From positions 1-64,000 of the forward strand of contig NZ_LMWH01000150.1 in NCBI RefSeq assembly GCF_001507435.1: a DNA stretch of 64,000 nt, read 5' to 3'. This document shows positions 1 to 8,346 of this stretch, in pieces. Each line of letters starts with the position of its first letter. The first letter of the stretch is position 1. A model generated the notes under the pieces. It had not been told where the DNA came from, did no database searches, and saw nothing but the letters and a program-made list of their open reading frames with translations. Source of the DNA: Streptomyces sp. NRRL F-5122. GTDB taxonomy: Bacteria > Actinomycetota > Actinomycetes > Streptomycetales > Streptomycetaceae. The translations under genes and the position numbers were made by a program.

Positions 1-41
1 CTGGTAAGCGCAGGCGGTACGAGACGAAAGGCCGTGAAAAA

Positions 42-902
42 ATGAGCGGTTCGGGAACTGCGGACACTGCTGGGTCGTCGCCGACGGGAGACGCGGCCGC
101 GCCCGGACCGCCGCCCGTGCACACCGCCGGGGTGCTTCCCTCGGACACCTCGCAGGACGTTCGGGCGCGGGCGGCCGGTCCGGGCCGCCAGGTCGCCGTT
201 CTGCCCGTGGGCAGTTTCGAACAGCACGGCCCCTACCTTCCCCTGGCCACCGACACGCTGGTGGCCTGCGCGATCGCCCGCGAGATCGCCGCAGCGCATC
301 CGGTTCACCTCCTTCCTCCGGTGACGATCTCCTGCTCCCACGAACACGCGGCCTGGCCGGGAACCGTGAGCATCTCCTCCGTCACTCTCCACGCGGTGGT
401 GCGGGACATCGCCGAATCGCTCCGTCGCTCGGGCGTCGAGGCCCTGGTACTGGTCAACGGCCACGGCGGGAACTACGTCCTCGGCAATGTCGTCCAGGAA
501 TCCGTGGGCAGCGGTGCGCGGATGGCGCTTTTCCCGGCCCCGGAGGACTGGGACGAGGCCCGGGATCGGGCCGGTGTGCGCACTTCGCTGCTCAGCGACA
601 TGCATGCCGGGGAAATCGAGACCTCCATTCTTCTGCACTGCCATCCCGAATTGGTCAGACCCGGTTACGAGTCCACCGATTTCATCGCCGACGACCGTAG
701 GCATCTGCTTACCCTCGGTATGTCGGCCTATACCGAGTCCGGCGTCATCGGGCGCCCTTCACTCGCCTCGGCGGACAAGGGAAAGCAGTTGCTCGCCGCC
801 CTCACCGACTCCTTCGGGGCGTATTTCTCCCTGGTCGCCTCGGACGAGGCTGACGGCGGCGCTCCGGATCCGGCCGACTCCGCCCCGGGGCACGCCTCCT
901 GA
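42..902 (+). CDS. creatininase-family amidohydrolase
   Basis: The protein has 286 residues and belongs to the creatininase family (creatininase, MftE of mycofactocin maturation, archaeal ArfB formamide hydrolase). Family metal-site motifs are visible: GSFEQHGPYLP near residue 58, a downstream LATD, NGHGGN near 140, and HAGEIETS near 188 with its conserved His and Glu. The first 40 residues and the last 25 are low complexity. The start is the ATG at 42, preceded by a weak GAAAGG. It lies tail to tail with the glycoconjugate-type cluster on the minus strand, so a role in the same pathway is likely. The substrate is not determined by sequence. Hydrolysis of a cyclic or formyl amide is an inference from family members. 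The gene may be the last of an operon starting left of the window. Confidence 0.85.
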   Translation: MSGSGTADTAGSSPTGDAAAPGPPPVHTAGVLPSDTSQDVRARAAGPGRQVAVLPVGSFEQHGPYLPLATDTLVACAIAREIAAAHPVHLLPPVTISCSHEHAAWPGTVSISSVTLHAVVRDIAESLRRSGVEALVLVNGHGGNYVLGNVVQESVGSGARMALFPAPEDWDEARDRAGVRTSLLSDMHAGEIETSILLHCHPELVRPGYESTDFIADDRRHLLTLGMSAYTESGVIGRPSLASADKGKQLLAALTDSFGAYFSLVASDEADGGAPDPADSAPGHAS

Positions 903-2290
903 CGCTCGATCAGCAGCTCCGCCCGCGACGCGGGAGGCGAACGAGGGTAGGGGAAGTACGGCACGGGGGCACGGAGCGCGTGGGGGGTACGCTCCGTGCC
1001 GCCCGTCCCCGTCCCCGCCGCGGGTGCCTCTTCCCCACCCGCGGCGGAAGCGTGCGAGCCGCCGTCTGCATGCTCACCACTCGTGGGGACGACGGGCTCG
1101 CCGGCCGGCGCCGCGGTCCGCCCGCTGCCGTCGGCGGGCTCCGGTGCCGTCCCGGTCCGGGGGCTCCGCAGGCCCGCGTACGACCGGGCGAGCAGCACCG
1201 GGACACCCGGCAGGCTCGCGACGAAGCTGAGGACGCCGTACACCACAGCGACCGTCAGACCCGTCTCCGCACCCAGCCCGGCCGCACCGAAGGCCCAGGC
1301 CGTGACACCCTCCCGAGGGCCCCAGCCACCGACGTTCAGCGGAAGCCCCATGGCGATGAGCGCGAGCAGGGCCAGGGGCAGCAGCGTGACCGGGGACGCC
1401 TGCGATCCGGCGACCCGCGCCGCCACCCAGAACATCAGCAGATGACCGGCCAGCACGACGACGGACGAGGTCAGGACGGCCGGCCAACTACCGCGCGCCA
1501 GCAGGGCGTTCCGTGCCTCGCCGAGGGCGGCGCCGAGCGCGCGGCGCCGCCGTGGGGGGCGGGGCGCCCGGCCCATCCGTACGGCCGCCACGACCGCAAG
1601 GGCGCCGACGGCGGCGAGTACGAGCAGGCCCGCGAGATGGCGGGCCTGGACGAGCACCGGCGAGGGCAGCGTCAGCAGGACCGGCACACCGACGGCAACA
1701 AGCGCCACCTGTCCCGCGGTCCGCTCCAGGACGACGGCGCGGACGCCGCGTCCGACGTCACCGGCACTCTGCCCGTGCCGCACGGCGCGGTGCACGTCCC
1801 CGAGCACACCGCCCGGGAGCGCCGCGTTGAGGAACAGCGCGCGGTAGTAGTCGGCGACGGCTGCGCCGAGCGGCAGCCGGATGTCGAGCGCCCGGGCGAC
1901 ACGGCACCAGCGCCAGGCGCTGAACACGGTTGTGAGCACGCCGATCCCGAGCCCGGCGAGCAGCGTGGGGCCGTCGATGCGCCGCAGCCCGTCGAGGAAC
2001 ACCCCGGTACCGAGCCGCCACAGCAGCACACCGAGGATGACGGCCCCGGCGACCGTGCCCAGCTGCGCGCGCAGAGCCCGGAGCACGCCACGGCGCGCGA
2101 GCGGCGCCACGTCCGTCGCCGGGTCCGCGACGGGTACGCGCGACGGGGTCGGGGCGAAGGCGGGCGTCGCGCCCCGCGCCTTTCCGGGCCCGGACGTCGC
2201 AGGGTGGACATCCGCGGGCAGAACCGCGGTGACCGCGGCCGGTTGTGCCCCCTCCGCCGCCTCCACCGGGGCGATGGTCCGCGGCGTCAT
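728..2290 (-). CDS. UPF0104 / lysylphosphatidylglycerol synthase-type flippase membrane protein
   Basis: A 520-residue protein whose middle (residues about 60-370) holds roughly seven to eight hydrophobic helices in the pattern of the UPF0104 / MprF N-terminal flippase family. Family signatures seen include DYYRALFLNAALPGGVLGDVHRA and the GLPLNVGGWGPREG turn. It probably moves a lipid or lipid-linked product across the cytoplasmic membrane; no aminoacyltransferase domain is present. The ATG at 2290 overlaps the methyltransferase stop as ATGA, so the two are translationally coupled. The last 150 residues are Pro/Ala/Gly-rich, and the frame stays open until 728, overlapping the convergent creatininase gene by 175 bp. 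Either this tail is real or a small frameshift near 900-1050 has lost the true stop. Confidence 0.8.
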   Translation of the reverse strand: MTPRTIAPVEAAEGAQPAAVTAVLPADVHPATSGPGKARGATPAFAPTPSRVPVADPATDVAPLARRGVLRALRAQLGTVAGAVILGVLLWRLGTGVFLDGLRRIDGPTLLAGLGIGVLTTVFSAWRWCRVARALDIRLPLGAAVADYYRALFLNAALPGGVLGDVHRAVRHGQSAGDVGRGVRAVVLERTAGQVALVAVGVPVLLTLPSPVLVQARHLAGLLVLAAVGALAVVAAVRMGRAPRPPRRRRALGAALGEARNALLARGSWPAVLTSSVVVLAGHLLMFWVAARVAGSQASPVTLLPLALLALIAMGLPLNVGGWGPREGVTAWAFGAAGLGAETGLTVAVVYGVLSFVASLPGVPVLLARSYAGLRSPRTGTAPEPADGSGRTAAPAGEPVVPTSGEHADGGSHASAAGGEEAPAAGTGTGGTERTPHALRAPVPYFPYPRSPPASRAELLIERQEACPGAESAGSGAPPSASSEATREKYAPKESVRAASNCFPLSAEASEGRPMTPDSV

Positions 2291-3231
2291 CCCGCACCTC
2301 CCGTGGGCCGCGGCAGGACGAGCATGTCGCTGTGGTGCACCGTCACGCGCAGTTCGCCCGCCGCGGCCGCGGTCGACCGGTCCCGCAGATACGTATCGGC
2401 ACGGGCCTCGAGGTCCGGCCGCTGCTCCACGGCGGCGCCGACCCAGCCGCGCAGCCACTCCTGCGTCAGTTCCGACTGCCCGGCACCGAGCCGCCAGGGG
2501 CTCGGCCGTGTCAGCACACTCGCGCCCAGCCGCTCGAAGACCTCACGGGCCACCTCGACCGCGTCGGGGCCGAGCAGGTCGCCGCGGCGCTGGTGCGCGT
2601 TGAACGCGTCGCCGATCTCCCGGTCCATCGGGTGCCCGGGGGTGAGTTCCACGCTGCCGACGACGGACAGGGTCAGCAGCGCCGGGCAGCCGGCACGCAC
2701 GACGGCGGCGGCGAGTGTGTCGATCTCCTCGGCGGTGAGGACGTCGAGCAGCGCGGAGGCCGTCACCAGCGAGGCGCCGGTGAGGGCGTCGGGAGTGAGC
2801 CGCCCGATGTCACCGCGCTGCGTGGTGACGGTCACCCGGCTGCCGTCGGCGGCCGCCCGGGGTGCGCCCACCGTGGCGAAGTGGAGGAGGTAGGGGTCGC
2901 GGTCGTGCAGGACCCAGTGCTGGGCGCCGTCGATGCGCGGGGCCAGCCAGCGGCCCATCGATCCGGTACCGCAGCCCAGGTCGTGCACCACCAGAGCGGT
3001 GGAGCGCCCGGGCCGGTTCGCGAGCCGGATCCGCAGGGGATCCAGCAGATCATGGGCGCGCGCCGCGGCGTCGGCCGGCTCGCGCAACTGGAGCCACTGC
3101 GGGGCGTATCGGGGCACCGCGGACTCGTCCGGGCCGCCGGGCGCGGGGGCGGCGGGCACGGGTTCGGTCCGCGGGACGCCGAAGGACGCCGAGGGCATCT
3201 GGGGACCGCTGGGAGTCGTGCTCATGGTCAT
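2287..3231 (-). CDS. class I SAM-dependent methyltransferase
   Basis: A 314-residue protein with a Rossmann-type methyltransferase core: motif I VHDLGCGTGSMGRWL near residue 80, followed by an acidic strand end HDRDPYLL and a later TRRGDIGRL-like segment that places the adenine loop. About 50 Pro-rich residues precede the domain. The start ATG overlaps the glycosyltransferase stop (ATGA), and its own stop overlaps the flippase start, so it is the third gene of a tightly coupled operon. The acceptor is unknown. The company of a GT4 glycosyltransferase and a flippase suggests that a glycosylated, membrane-associated metabolite is methylated. An in-frame ATG two codons downstream is an equally good start. 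Confidence 0.85.
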   Translation of the reverse strand: MTMSTTPSGPQMPSASFGVPRTEPVPAAPAPGGPDESAVPRYAPQWLQLREPADAAARAHDLLDPLRIRLANRPGRSTALVVHDLGCGTGSMGRWLAPRIDGAQHWVLHDRDPYLLHFATVGAPRAAADGSRVTVTTQRGDIGRLTPDALTGASLVTASALLDVLTAEEIDTLAAAVVRAGCPALLTLSVVGSVELTPGHPMDREIGDAFNAHQRRGDLLGPDAVEVAREVFERLGASVLTRPSPWRLGAGQSELTQEWLRGWVGAAVEQRPDLEARADTYLRDRSTAAAAGELRVTVHHSDMLVLPRPTGGAG

Positions 3232-4442
3232 GCCGCCCTCCGGGGCTCGCGGGGCAGCCGCGCGAGCACGCCCGCGAGGCTGCGGGCGGTGGTGGCCCAG
3301 CCGTCCAGCGCCGCGCGGCGGCCGCGCGCCGCGGCCTTGAGCCGCCGCCGCACGTCCGCCTCGCCGAACCAGCCGCGCAGTTCCGCGGCGAGCGCCGCGG
3401 GGTCCTCCGGCGGTACGAGAATGCCGGGCACTCCCCCGTCGGGAGCGCGCCCGACCGCTTCGGGCAGGCCCCCGACGTCGGTCGCGAGGACCGGGATACC
3501 GCGGGCGAGCGCCTCGGTGACCGCCATGCCGTACGTCTCGGCGTACGAGGTGAGGACCATCAGGTCGGCGGCGGCGTAGCTGGCGTCGAGTTCGGCCCCG
3601 GCCTGAGGGCCCGCCAGGTGCAGCCGGTCACCGAGGCCGTGCTCGTCGATGAGGGCGCGCAGGCGTGCCACGTACTCGGGGTCGTGGCCGAGTCCGCCGA
3701 CCAGGGAGCAGGTCCACGGCAGGTCGGTGACCGTGGCGAGCGCCTCGATCAGCCGGTGCTGCCCCTTGCGCGGGGTGACGGCGGCCACGCACAGCAGTCG
3801 GGAGACGCCGTCGGTGCCGGGTGCGAGGGGCGCGATGTCGGCGCCGGGGGCGGCGACATGGACGCGCTCGGGGGCGAGCCCGTGATGCGCGACGAGCCGG
3901 CGCACGGCCCAGTCGCTCGTGGCGACGACGGCGGGTACGGCACGCAGGGTGGCGCGTTCCTGGGCGTCCAGTTCGGCGGCGGTCCGCGGGTCGAGGCCCG
4001 TCTCGTCGCCGAGCGGCAGGTGCACCAGGACGGCCATGCGCAGGCGTTCGGTCTGCGGCACCACGATCTCGGGGACGCCGCAGGCGACCAGGCCGTCGAG
4101 CAGGACGACGGCACCGTCGGGCAGTTGCCGCAGCTTACGGGCCAGCTCCTCCCGGGCGGCCGCGTCCGGGCGGGGCCACGAGCCCTCGACGGCGTGCTGG
4201 GTGACCCGCCAGCCGAAGCCGGGCAGGTCGAGGCGGATCCGGCGGTCGTAGGCGTTGCCGCCGCTCGGAGCGGCCGGGTCGTCCACGCCGCCCGGCACGA
4301 CGAAGTGCACACTGCGCAGTGACATGGGGATGATGTCCGCGTTCCTCAGGGCCGCGTTCTGCACGGGAACGTAGCTCAGCCGGGGCTGGGAGGCCGGGCC
4401 GGACGCGCCTGGGGACGTCTGGTCGAGGGTCGTGTCGGTCAC
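3228..4442 (-). CDS. GT4-family glycosyltransferase
   Basis: A 404-residue GT-B enzyme. The C-terminal half has the family 4 landmarks: a [21 protein letters not shown] donor-domain entry near residue 220, and the E-x7-E motif in [17 protein letters not shown] near residue 310 that binds the nucleotide-sugar. The N-terminal domain (VHFVVPGG near 45) binds the acceptor. The start is a GTG that overlaps the upstream pterin-synthase-like stop as GTGA. A retaining transfer from an NDP-sugar at the cytoplasmic face is expected from the family; donor and acceptor cannot be read from sequence. It belongs to the four-gene coupled operon running from 4837 to 728. Confidence 0.87.
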   Translation of the reverse strand: MTDTTLDQTSPGASGPASQPRLSYVPVQNAALRNADIIPMSLRSVHFVVPGGVDDPAAPSGGNAYDRRIRLDLPGFGWRVTQHAVEGSWPRPDAAAREELARKLRQLPDGAVVLLDGLVACGVPEIVVPQTERLRMAVLVHLPLGDETGLDPRTAAELDAQERATLRAVPAVVATSDWAVRRLVAHHGLAPERVHVAAPGADIAPLAPGTDGVSRLLCVAAVTPRKGQHRLIEALATVTDLPWTCSLVGGLGHDPEYVARLRALIDEHGLGDRLHLAGPQAGAELDASYAAADLMVLTSYAETYGMAVTEALARGIPVLATDVGGLPEAVGRAPDGGVPGILVPPEDPAALAAELRGWFGEADVRRRLKAAARGRRAALDGWATTARSLAGVLARLPREPRRAA

Positions 4443-4837
4443 AGGTCACGCTCGTAACTCGCCCAGGCGATGTGCGACTCGTGCAGGGTGACGGTGATGC
4501 GCGCGATGTCACGGGCGCTCTCGCCCAGCGCGCCCTTGTGGACGCGCTCGGCGAGGCGGTCGGCGATCACCTTGGCCAGGAACTCCGTCGAGGTGTTGGT
4601 GTGGGCGAAGTCCGGCTCGTTGTCGAGATTGCGGTAGTTGAGCTCGCTCACCACGGCACCGAGTTCCTGCGTGGCCAGTCCGATGTCGACGACGATGTTG
4701 TCGTCGTCCAGCTCGGCGCGACGGAAAGCGGCGTCCACGAGGAACGTCGCCCCGTGCAGGCGCTGCGCGGGGCCGAAGACCTCGCCGCGGAAGCTGTGGG
4801 CGATCATCAGGTGATCGCGGACGGTGATGCTGAACAA
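4439..4837 (-). CDS. 6-carboxytetrahydropterin synthase-like protein, active site altered
   Basis: A 132-residue protein with the T-fold of the 6-pyruvoyl/6-carboxytetrahydropterin synthase (QueD/PTPS) family. It keeps the first zinc histidine (H14 in IAHSF), a second at H28 in RLHGATF, the NTSTEF strand (NPTxE in the family) and the LHES/W C-terminal signature. Two usual key residues are missing: the position four before the HGH motif, normally Cys, is Ala (A24), and the second His of HGH is Ala (A30). A standard QueD or PTPS reaction is therefore doubtful; a changed reaction on a pterin-like or other heterocycle is possible. The start is TTG at 4837 with GGAGG eight bases upstream. It is the first gene of the coupled operon. 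Confidence 0.85.
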   Translation of the reverse strand: MFSITVRDHLMIAHSFRGEVFGPAQRLHGATFLVDAAFRRAELDDDNIVVDIGLATQELGAVVSELNYRNLDNEPDFAHTNTSTEFLAKVIADRLAERVHKGALGESARDIARITVTLHESHIAWASYERDL

Positions 4838-4888
4838 CGGACGACCCTCCAGGTGCGGTGCGTCTGATCCCCTGCCGGGGCATGCCGT

Positions 4889-4918
4889 GTAATACGGCTG
4901 ACCCCTGCACGTTGTTCA
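4889..4918 (-). promoter_or_regulatory. putative sigma-70-type promoter of the pterin-like/glycosyltransferase operon
   Basis: Read on the minus strand, TGAACA (4918-4913) and TATTAC (4894-4889) are separated by 18 bp, about 50 bp upstream of the TTG start at 4837. This is one of the few AT-containing stretches in the 163-bp gap between the dehydrogenase gene and this operon. The assignment rests on hexamer match and spacing only. Confidence 0.4.
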
Positions 4919-5000
4919 GGTGCTCGTTCTCCTTGTTTCGAAGTTCCTCGGGGCTTCGTCGGGTGTTTGCGCCGAGTCCGGGCAACTCGGACGACCGCGC

Positions 5001-5981
5001 TCAGGCTGCGGTGTACCGAACTCGATGGCACAACCCTTCGAGCTCACCACGTGTGAGGCGGGACAGCACCTCGGGGAGGTCGTCGAAGGCGGACTCACCG
5101 GTGATGAGCGCGTCAAACGCGGGTTCGGCAAGCAGCTCGAGGGCGAGGGCGAGCCGGTCGCCGTAACCGCGTCCGGCACGGGCCCGCGGTGAGACGGTGC
5201 CGACCTGGCTGCTGCGGACGGTGAGACGGCGCGAGTGGAAGGCCTCGCCCAGTGGCAGGGTGACACGCCGGTCGCCGTACCAGCTCAGCTCGATCACGGT
5301 GCCTTCGGGCGCGAGCAGTTCCAGGGAGCGTACGAGGCCCTGTTCGCTCGCGCTCGCGTGCACGACGAGGTCGCACTCCCCGAGGGCGTCCTCGGGCAGG
5401 GCGAAGTCGACGCCGAGCGCCCGGGCCGTGTCGGCGCGCCGGGGATCGGCGTCGACGAGCTGGACGCGGACGCCGGGGTGCCGGCTGAGCAGGGCGGCGA
5501 CCGAGCACCCGACCATGCCACCGCCGACCACCGCGATGCGGTCCCCGATCTGGGGGCCGGCGTCCCACACGGCGTTGACCGCGGTCTCGACGGTGCCGGC
5601 GAGGATGGCACGGCCGGCCGGCACGGTGTCGGGCACGACGGTGACCGCCGAGGCCGGGACGACGTACCGGCTCTGATGCGGGTACAGGCAGAACACGGTG
5701 CGCCCGGCCAGCTCGGCCGGCCCGTGCTCCACCCGTCCGACACTCAGATACCCGTACTTCACGGGTGCGGGGAAGTCGCCCTCCTGGAAGGGCGCGCGCA
5801 TCACGGCGTGCTGGCTCTCGGGGACGCCACCGCGGAAGACGAGGGTCTCGGTGCCGCGGCTGACACCCGAGTACAGCGCGCGCACGAGCACTTCGCCGTC
5901 ACCGGGCTTCGGCAGCTCCACGTCCCGCACCTCCCCGAGCCCCGGCGAGCGCAGCCAGAAGGCGCGAGCTGTGAGGTCCAT
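5001..5981 (-). CDS. MDR-superfamily (zinc-type alcohol dehydrogenase-like) oxidoreductase
   Basis: A 326-residue medium-chain dehydrogenase/reductase. The NAD(P)-binding Rossmann motif is VVGGGMVGCSVAALL near residue 152, followed by an Asp (VDADPRR) that suggests NAD rather than NADP. The N-terminal GroES-like domain contains YSGVSRGTETLVFRG as in BchC-like proteins. The zinc-binding GHE motif and the four-Cys structural zinc loop are absent, so it is probably metal-free. The start ATG has GGAG about seven bases upstream. It lies on the same strand as the PTPS-like operon, 163 bp away, and diverges from the CDP-alcohol phosphatidyltransferase gene. The substrate is unknown; oxidation of a hydroxyl on the cluster product is an inference. 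Confidence 0.85.
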   Translation of the reverse strand: MDLTARAFWLRSPGLGEVRDVELPKPGDGEVLVRALYSGVSRGTETLVFRGGVPESQHAVMRAPFQEGDFPAPVKYGYLSVGRVEHGPAELAGRTVFCLYPHQSRYVVPASAVTVVPDTVPAGRAILAGTVETAVNAVWDAGPQIGDRIAVVGGGMVGCSVAALLSRHPGVRVQLVDADPRRADTARALGVDFALPEDALGECDLVVHASASEQGLVRSLELLAPEGTVIELSWYGDRRVTLPLGEAFHSRRLTVRSSQVGTVSPRARAGRGYGDRLALALELLAEPAFDALITGESAFDDLPEVLSRLTRGELEGLCHRVRYTAA

Positions 5982-6088
5982 GTGCGTTCTCCTGAACGAT
6001 CGGCCGATTCTCCACGTACGCAGCTACGAGAAGTCGCGCACAACGTACGCGCGAAGATCGAATCTGTCACATGGCCGGAGGGTGAGCG

Positions 6089-6871
6089 GTGGCCCTGAAC
6101 CACACATACGACGCGAGGCTGTTGCAGCAGGAGACGACCGTGGGAGCGGGCGTGCAGGTGCTGTTGCTGGCCCTGCTGGGCACGGCGATCGGCCTGGGTC
6201 CGGCCGGATGGCTGACGGGCCTGGCCTTCGCGCTCGCCACCTGGGCCGTTCTCACGCGTGCCGTGCTGCGATCCCGGCTGCGCTCCTTCGGGCCTGCCAA
6301 CCGGGTGACGCTCGGCAGGTCCATATTGGTCGGCGGCGTCACGGCGCTGGTCGCGGACTCGTTCGAGAGTTCGCCGCCGGTGACGGTCTTCGTGGGACTG
6401 ACGGCGGTGGCGCTCATCCTGGACGGTGTGGACGGCAAGGTCGCCCGCCGTACGGGAACCTCCTCCGCGCTCGGCGCCCGCTTCGACATGGAGGTCGACG
6501 CGTTCCTGATCCTCGTGCTGAGCGTGTATGTGTCGATGTCGCTCGGGCCGTGGGTGCTGCTGATCGGCGGGATGCGGTACGCGTTCGTGGCGGCGGCCCG
6601 GGCGCTGCCGTGGCTGAACGGAGAGCTGCCGTCGAGCATGGCGCGCAAGACGGTCGCGGCGCTCCAGGGGATCGCCCTGCTGGTGGCCGCCTCGTCCCTG
6701 CTGCCCGACGTGGCGAACGTCGCCGTCGTCGCCGTCGCACTGGCGTCCCTGGTCTGGTCCTTCGGGCGTGACGTGCTGTGGCTGTGGAGCGTGCGGGACC
6801 TGGGGCTCGGCGCGGAGCCGCCCGCCCGTGAGGAGACGCTGAAGCCGGTCGCGGAGCTGGTCGGAAGCTGA
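6089..6871 (+). CDS. CDP-alcohol phosphatidyltransferase family protein
   Basis: A 260-residue integral membrane enzyme. The complete family signature DGx2ARx8Gx3Dx3D is present, beginning LDGVDGKVARRTG near residue 112 and ending with the two aspartates of RFDMEVDAF. About six hydrophobic helices surround it. Such enzymes displace CMP from a CDP-alcohol to make phospholipids or, with other donors, lipid-linked polyol phosphates. The start is GTG at 6089 with GGAGG seven bases upstream. A divergent 107-bp promoter region separates it from the dehydrogenase. Its neighbours (glycosyltransferase, flippase, methyltransferase) fit a role in building the lipid part of the cluster product. Confidence 0.9.
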   Translation: MALNHTYDARLLQQETTVGAGVQVLLLALLGTAIGLGPAGWLTGLAFALATWAVLTRAVLRSRLRSFGPANRVTLGRSILVGGVTALVADSFESSPPVTVFVGLTAVALILDGVDGKVARRTGTSSALGARFDMEVDAFLILVLSVYVSMSLGPWVLLIGGMRYAFVAAARALPWLNGELPSSMARKTVAALQGIALLVAASSLLPDVANVAVVAVALASLVWSFGRDVLWLWSVRDLGLGAEPPAREETLKPVAELVGS

Positions 6872-6884
6872 GCGGCGCCGCACC

Positions 6885-6907
6885 CGGCCCGCACGGACCG
6901 CGGGCCG
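6885..6907. terminator. hairpin between convergent genes
   Basis: CGGCCCGC (6885-6892) and GCGGGCCG (6900-6907) form a perfect 8-bp stem with a 7-base loop. A further CACC/GGTG pairing outside it is interrupted by a bulge. It lies just past the stop of the phosphatidyltransferase gene and before the convergent isomerase gene, and has no T tract, which is common in streptomycetes. Confidence 0.5.
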
Positions 6908-6950
6908 ACCCGGTGCCGCCCTGTGGGTGCCCGGCGCTGAACGCGCTCCC

Positions 6951-7406
6951 CTACCGGGCCGGACGCCCGTGATCCAGCCGGCTCACTCGGGCCACGTTCT
7001 CGCGGTCGACGCCGTCCTGGCTCGGCTCGGCACCGAACCAGGCGTCGAGGATCTCCTTCAGCAGCGGCCCGGATGTCAGACGCAGGCTCAGCGCCAGCAC
7101 ATTGGCGTCGTTCCAGCGGCGCGCTCCGTCCGCCGTGTAGGCGTCGGTGCACAGGGCCGCGCGCACTCCCGGCACCTTGTTCGCGGCGATCGACGCTCCG
7201 GTGCCGGTCCAGCAGCACACGACCGCCTGGTCCGACCTGCCGTCGGCGACCTCGCGGGCAGCGGCCTGCGAGCACGCCGCCCACTGGGGGTCGTCGCCGG
7301 GGCGCAACGCGCCGTGGGTGAGCACCTCGTGCCCGCGCTCACGCAGTTCCGCGACGAGGCCGCGCGCCACGGGCTCGTCCATGTCCGAGGAAACCGAGAT
7401 CCGCAT
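6951..7406 (-). CDS. RpiB/LacAB-family sugar-phosphate isomerase
   Basis: A 151-residue protein of the ribose-5-phosphate isomerase B / galactose-6-phosphate isomerase family. Visible signatures are CCWTGTGASIAANKVPGVRAALC at residues 64-86, with C65 in the place of the catalytic base, and ARRWNDANVLALS near 95-107. The N-terminal SSDMDEPVA replaces the usual SDHAG, so the phosphate- or sugar-binding edge differs from standard RpiB. The length matches the family. It is a soluble cytoplasmic enzyme interconverting an aldose and a ketose phosphate. The exact sugar cannot be assigned; many streptomycetes carry such extra RpiB-like paralogues. Confidence 0.85.
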   Translation of the reverse strand: MRISVSSDMDEPVARGLVAELRERGHEVLTHGALRPGDDPQWAACSQAAAREVADGRSDQAVVCCWTGTGASIAANKVPGVRAALCTDAYTADGARRWNDANVLALSLRLTSGPLLKEILDAWFGAEPSQDGVDRENVARVSRLDHGRPAR

Positions 7407-7443
7407 GCTGCGGAGGTTACCCGCTCTTCATGAGCACGCCGCA

Positions 7444-7495
7444 GGGCCTTCGAGGACGGGCCCCGAGGGTGAAAGCCCCTGCGCCTCGAAGGCCC
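7444..7495 (-). promoter_or_regulatory. long inverted repeat in the leader of the RpiB-like gene
   Basis: GGGCCTTCGAGG (7444-7455) is perfectly complementary to CCTCGAAGGCCC (7484-7495). The 28-base loop can itself pair through GGGGCTTTC-like segments. It begins about 38 bp upstream of the RpiB-like start on the minus strand, so it could sit in the 5' leader. It may equally be a transcription stop for the reductase gene upstream. Confidence 0.35.
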
Positions 7496-7655
7496 GACCG
7501 GGGCCTTCGCGGGAAGGACCTCATTGCCACCGGGCTGTGCGCCACCCCGATACCGAACGGCTGGAGGCAGGTCATCAGCGCCTTCCGGGGTTGCCGGACG
7601 GCTTGCCCTCGAGACCGGCGCTTCCGCGGCGGGGGCCTCGCGCCCTCAAACCGCG

Positions 7656-7691
7656 GCGAGCTCCCGCACCCCCGTGGATGCGGGAGCTCGC
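7656..7691 (-). terminator. strong hairpin terminator after the FMN reductase gene
   Basis: GCGAGCTCCCGCA (7656-7668) and TGCGGGAGCTCGC (7679-7691) form a perfect 13-bp stem with a 10-base loop, 50 bp downstream of the reductase stop on the minus strand. The remainder of the 333-bp gap 7407-7740 shows no convincing gene. Confidence 0.7.
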
Positions 7692-7740
7692 ATGTCCGCC
7701 GGTACGGGACCGGCTGTGGGCGTCGCTCCGGGTGCCGGCG

Positions 7741-8301
7741 TCAGCTGGCGCGCAGCGGAGCCAGCGCCGAGCTCCAGGCGATGACCTGGTCGAGGGTCGT
7801 GACCAGGGTGTCGCGCTGGACGTCGAGCGGCTTGAAGGTGCTGAAGTTCTCGAAGTCGGTGAACATCGAGAGGGCGACCTGGCTGCGCACGTCGGCCATC
7901 TGCAGCTCACCGGCGATGCCACGCAGGTGCTCCACCGCGCGGGTGCCGCCGTTGCCGCCGTAGCTCACGAAGCCGACCGCCTTGTTGTTCCACTCGGCGT
8001 AGAGGAAGTCGAGGGCGTTCTTCAGCGCGCCGGGCACGGAGCGGTTGTACTCGGGGGTGACGATCACGAAGCCGTCGAGGGACGCGATCTTCTCGGCCCA
8101 GGCGTGGGTGTGCGGCTGGGCGTACTGGCCCATCGAGGGCGGGTAGGCCTCGTCGAGCAGGGGCAGCTTGTAGTCGACCAGGTCGACCAGCTCGAATTCG
8201 GCGTCGGCGCGCTGGGCGGCGATCTCGTGTACCCAGCGGGCGACGGCCTCTCCGTTGCGGCCCGGGCGAGTGCTGCCGAGGATGATGCCGATCTTGGTCA
8301 T
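7741..8301 (-). CDS. NADPH-dependent FMN reductase
   Basis: A 186-residue flavodoxin-like protein. It starts with MTKIGIILGSTRPGRNG, whose GSTRPGR loop binds the FMN phosphate, and has TPEYNRSVPGALKNALDFL near residue 80 that lines the isoalloxazine ring. Both are hallmarks of the NADPH-dependent FMN/azo/quinone reductase family. The ATG at 8301 is chosen because AGAGG lies about eight bases upstream; an upstream ATG at 8334 would add eleven atypical residues. The gene diverges from a MarR-type regulator across a 116-bp region packed with TCAAGT repeats, so it is almost certainly the regulator's target and is probably induced by electrophiles or quinones. Confidence 0.9.
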   Translation of the reverse strand: MTKIGIILGSTRPGRNGEAVARWVHEIAAQRADAEFELVDLVDYKLPLLDEAYPPSMGQYAQPHTHAWAEKIASLDGFVIVTPEYNRSVPGALKNALDFLYAEWNNKAVGFVSYGGNGGTRAVEHLRGIAGELQMADVRSQVALSMFTDFENFSTFKPLDVQRDTLVTTLDQVIAWSSALAPLRAS

Positions 8302-8346
8302 GGTCGTACCTCTGCGTTTCCTGAATGCGAACATTTCATTGCCTCG

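Noticed and set aside
980..2893. Long plus-strand open frame over the flippase and methyltransferase genes
   Set aside because: Arg/Gly/Pro-rich shadow translation without motifs; the minus-strand genes show real domains and coupled starts.
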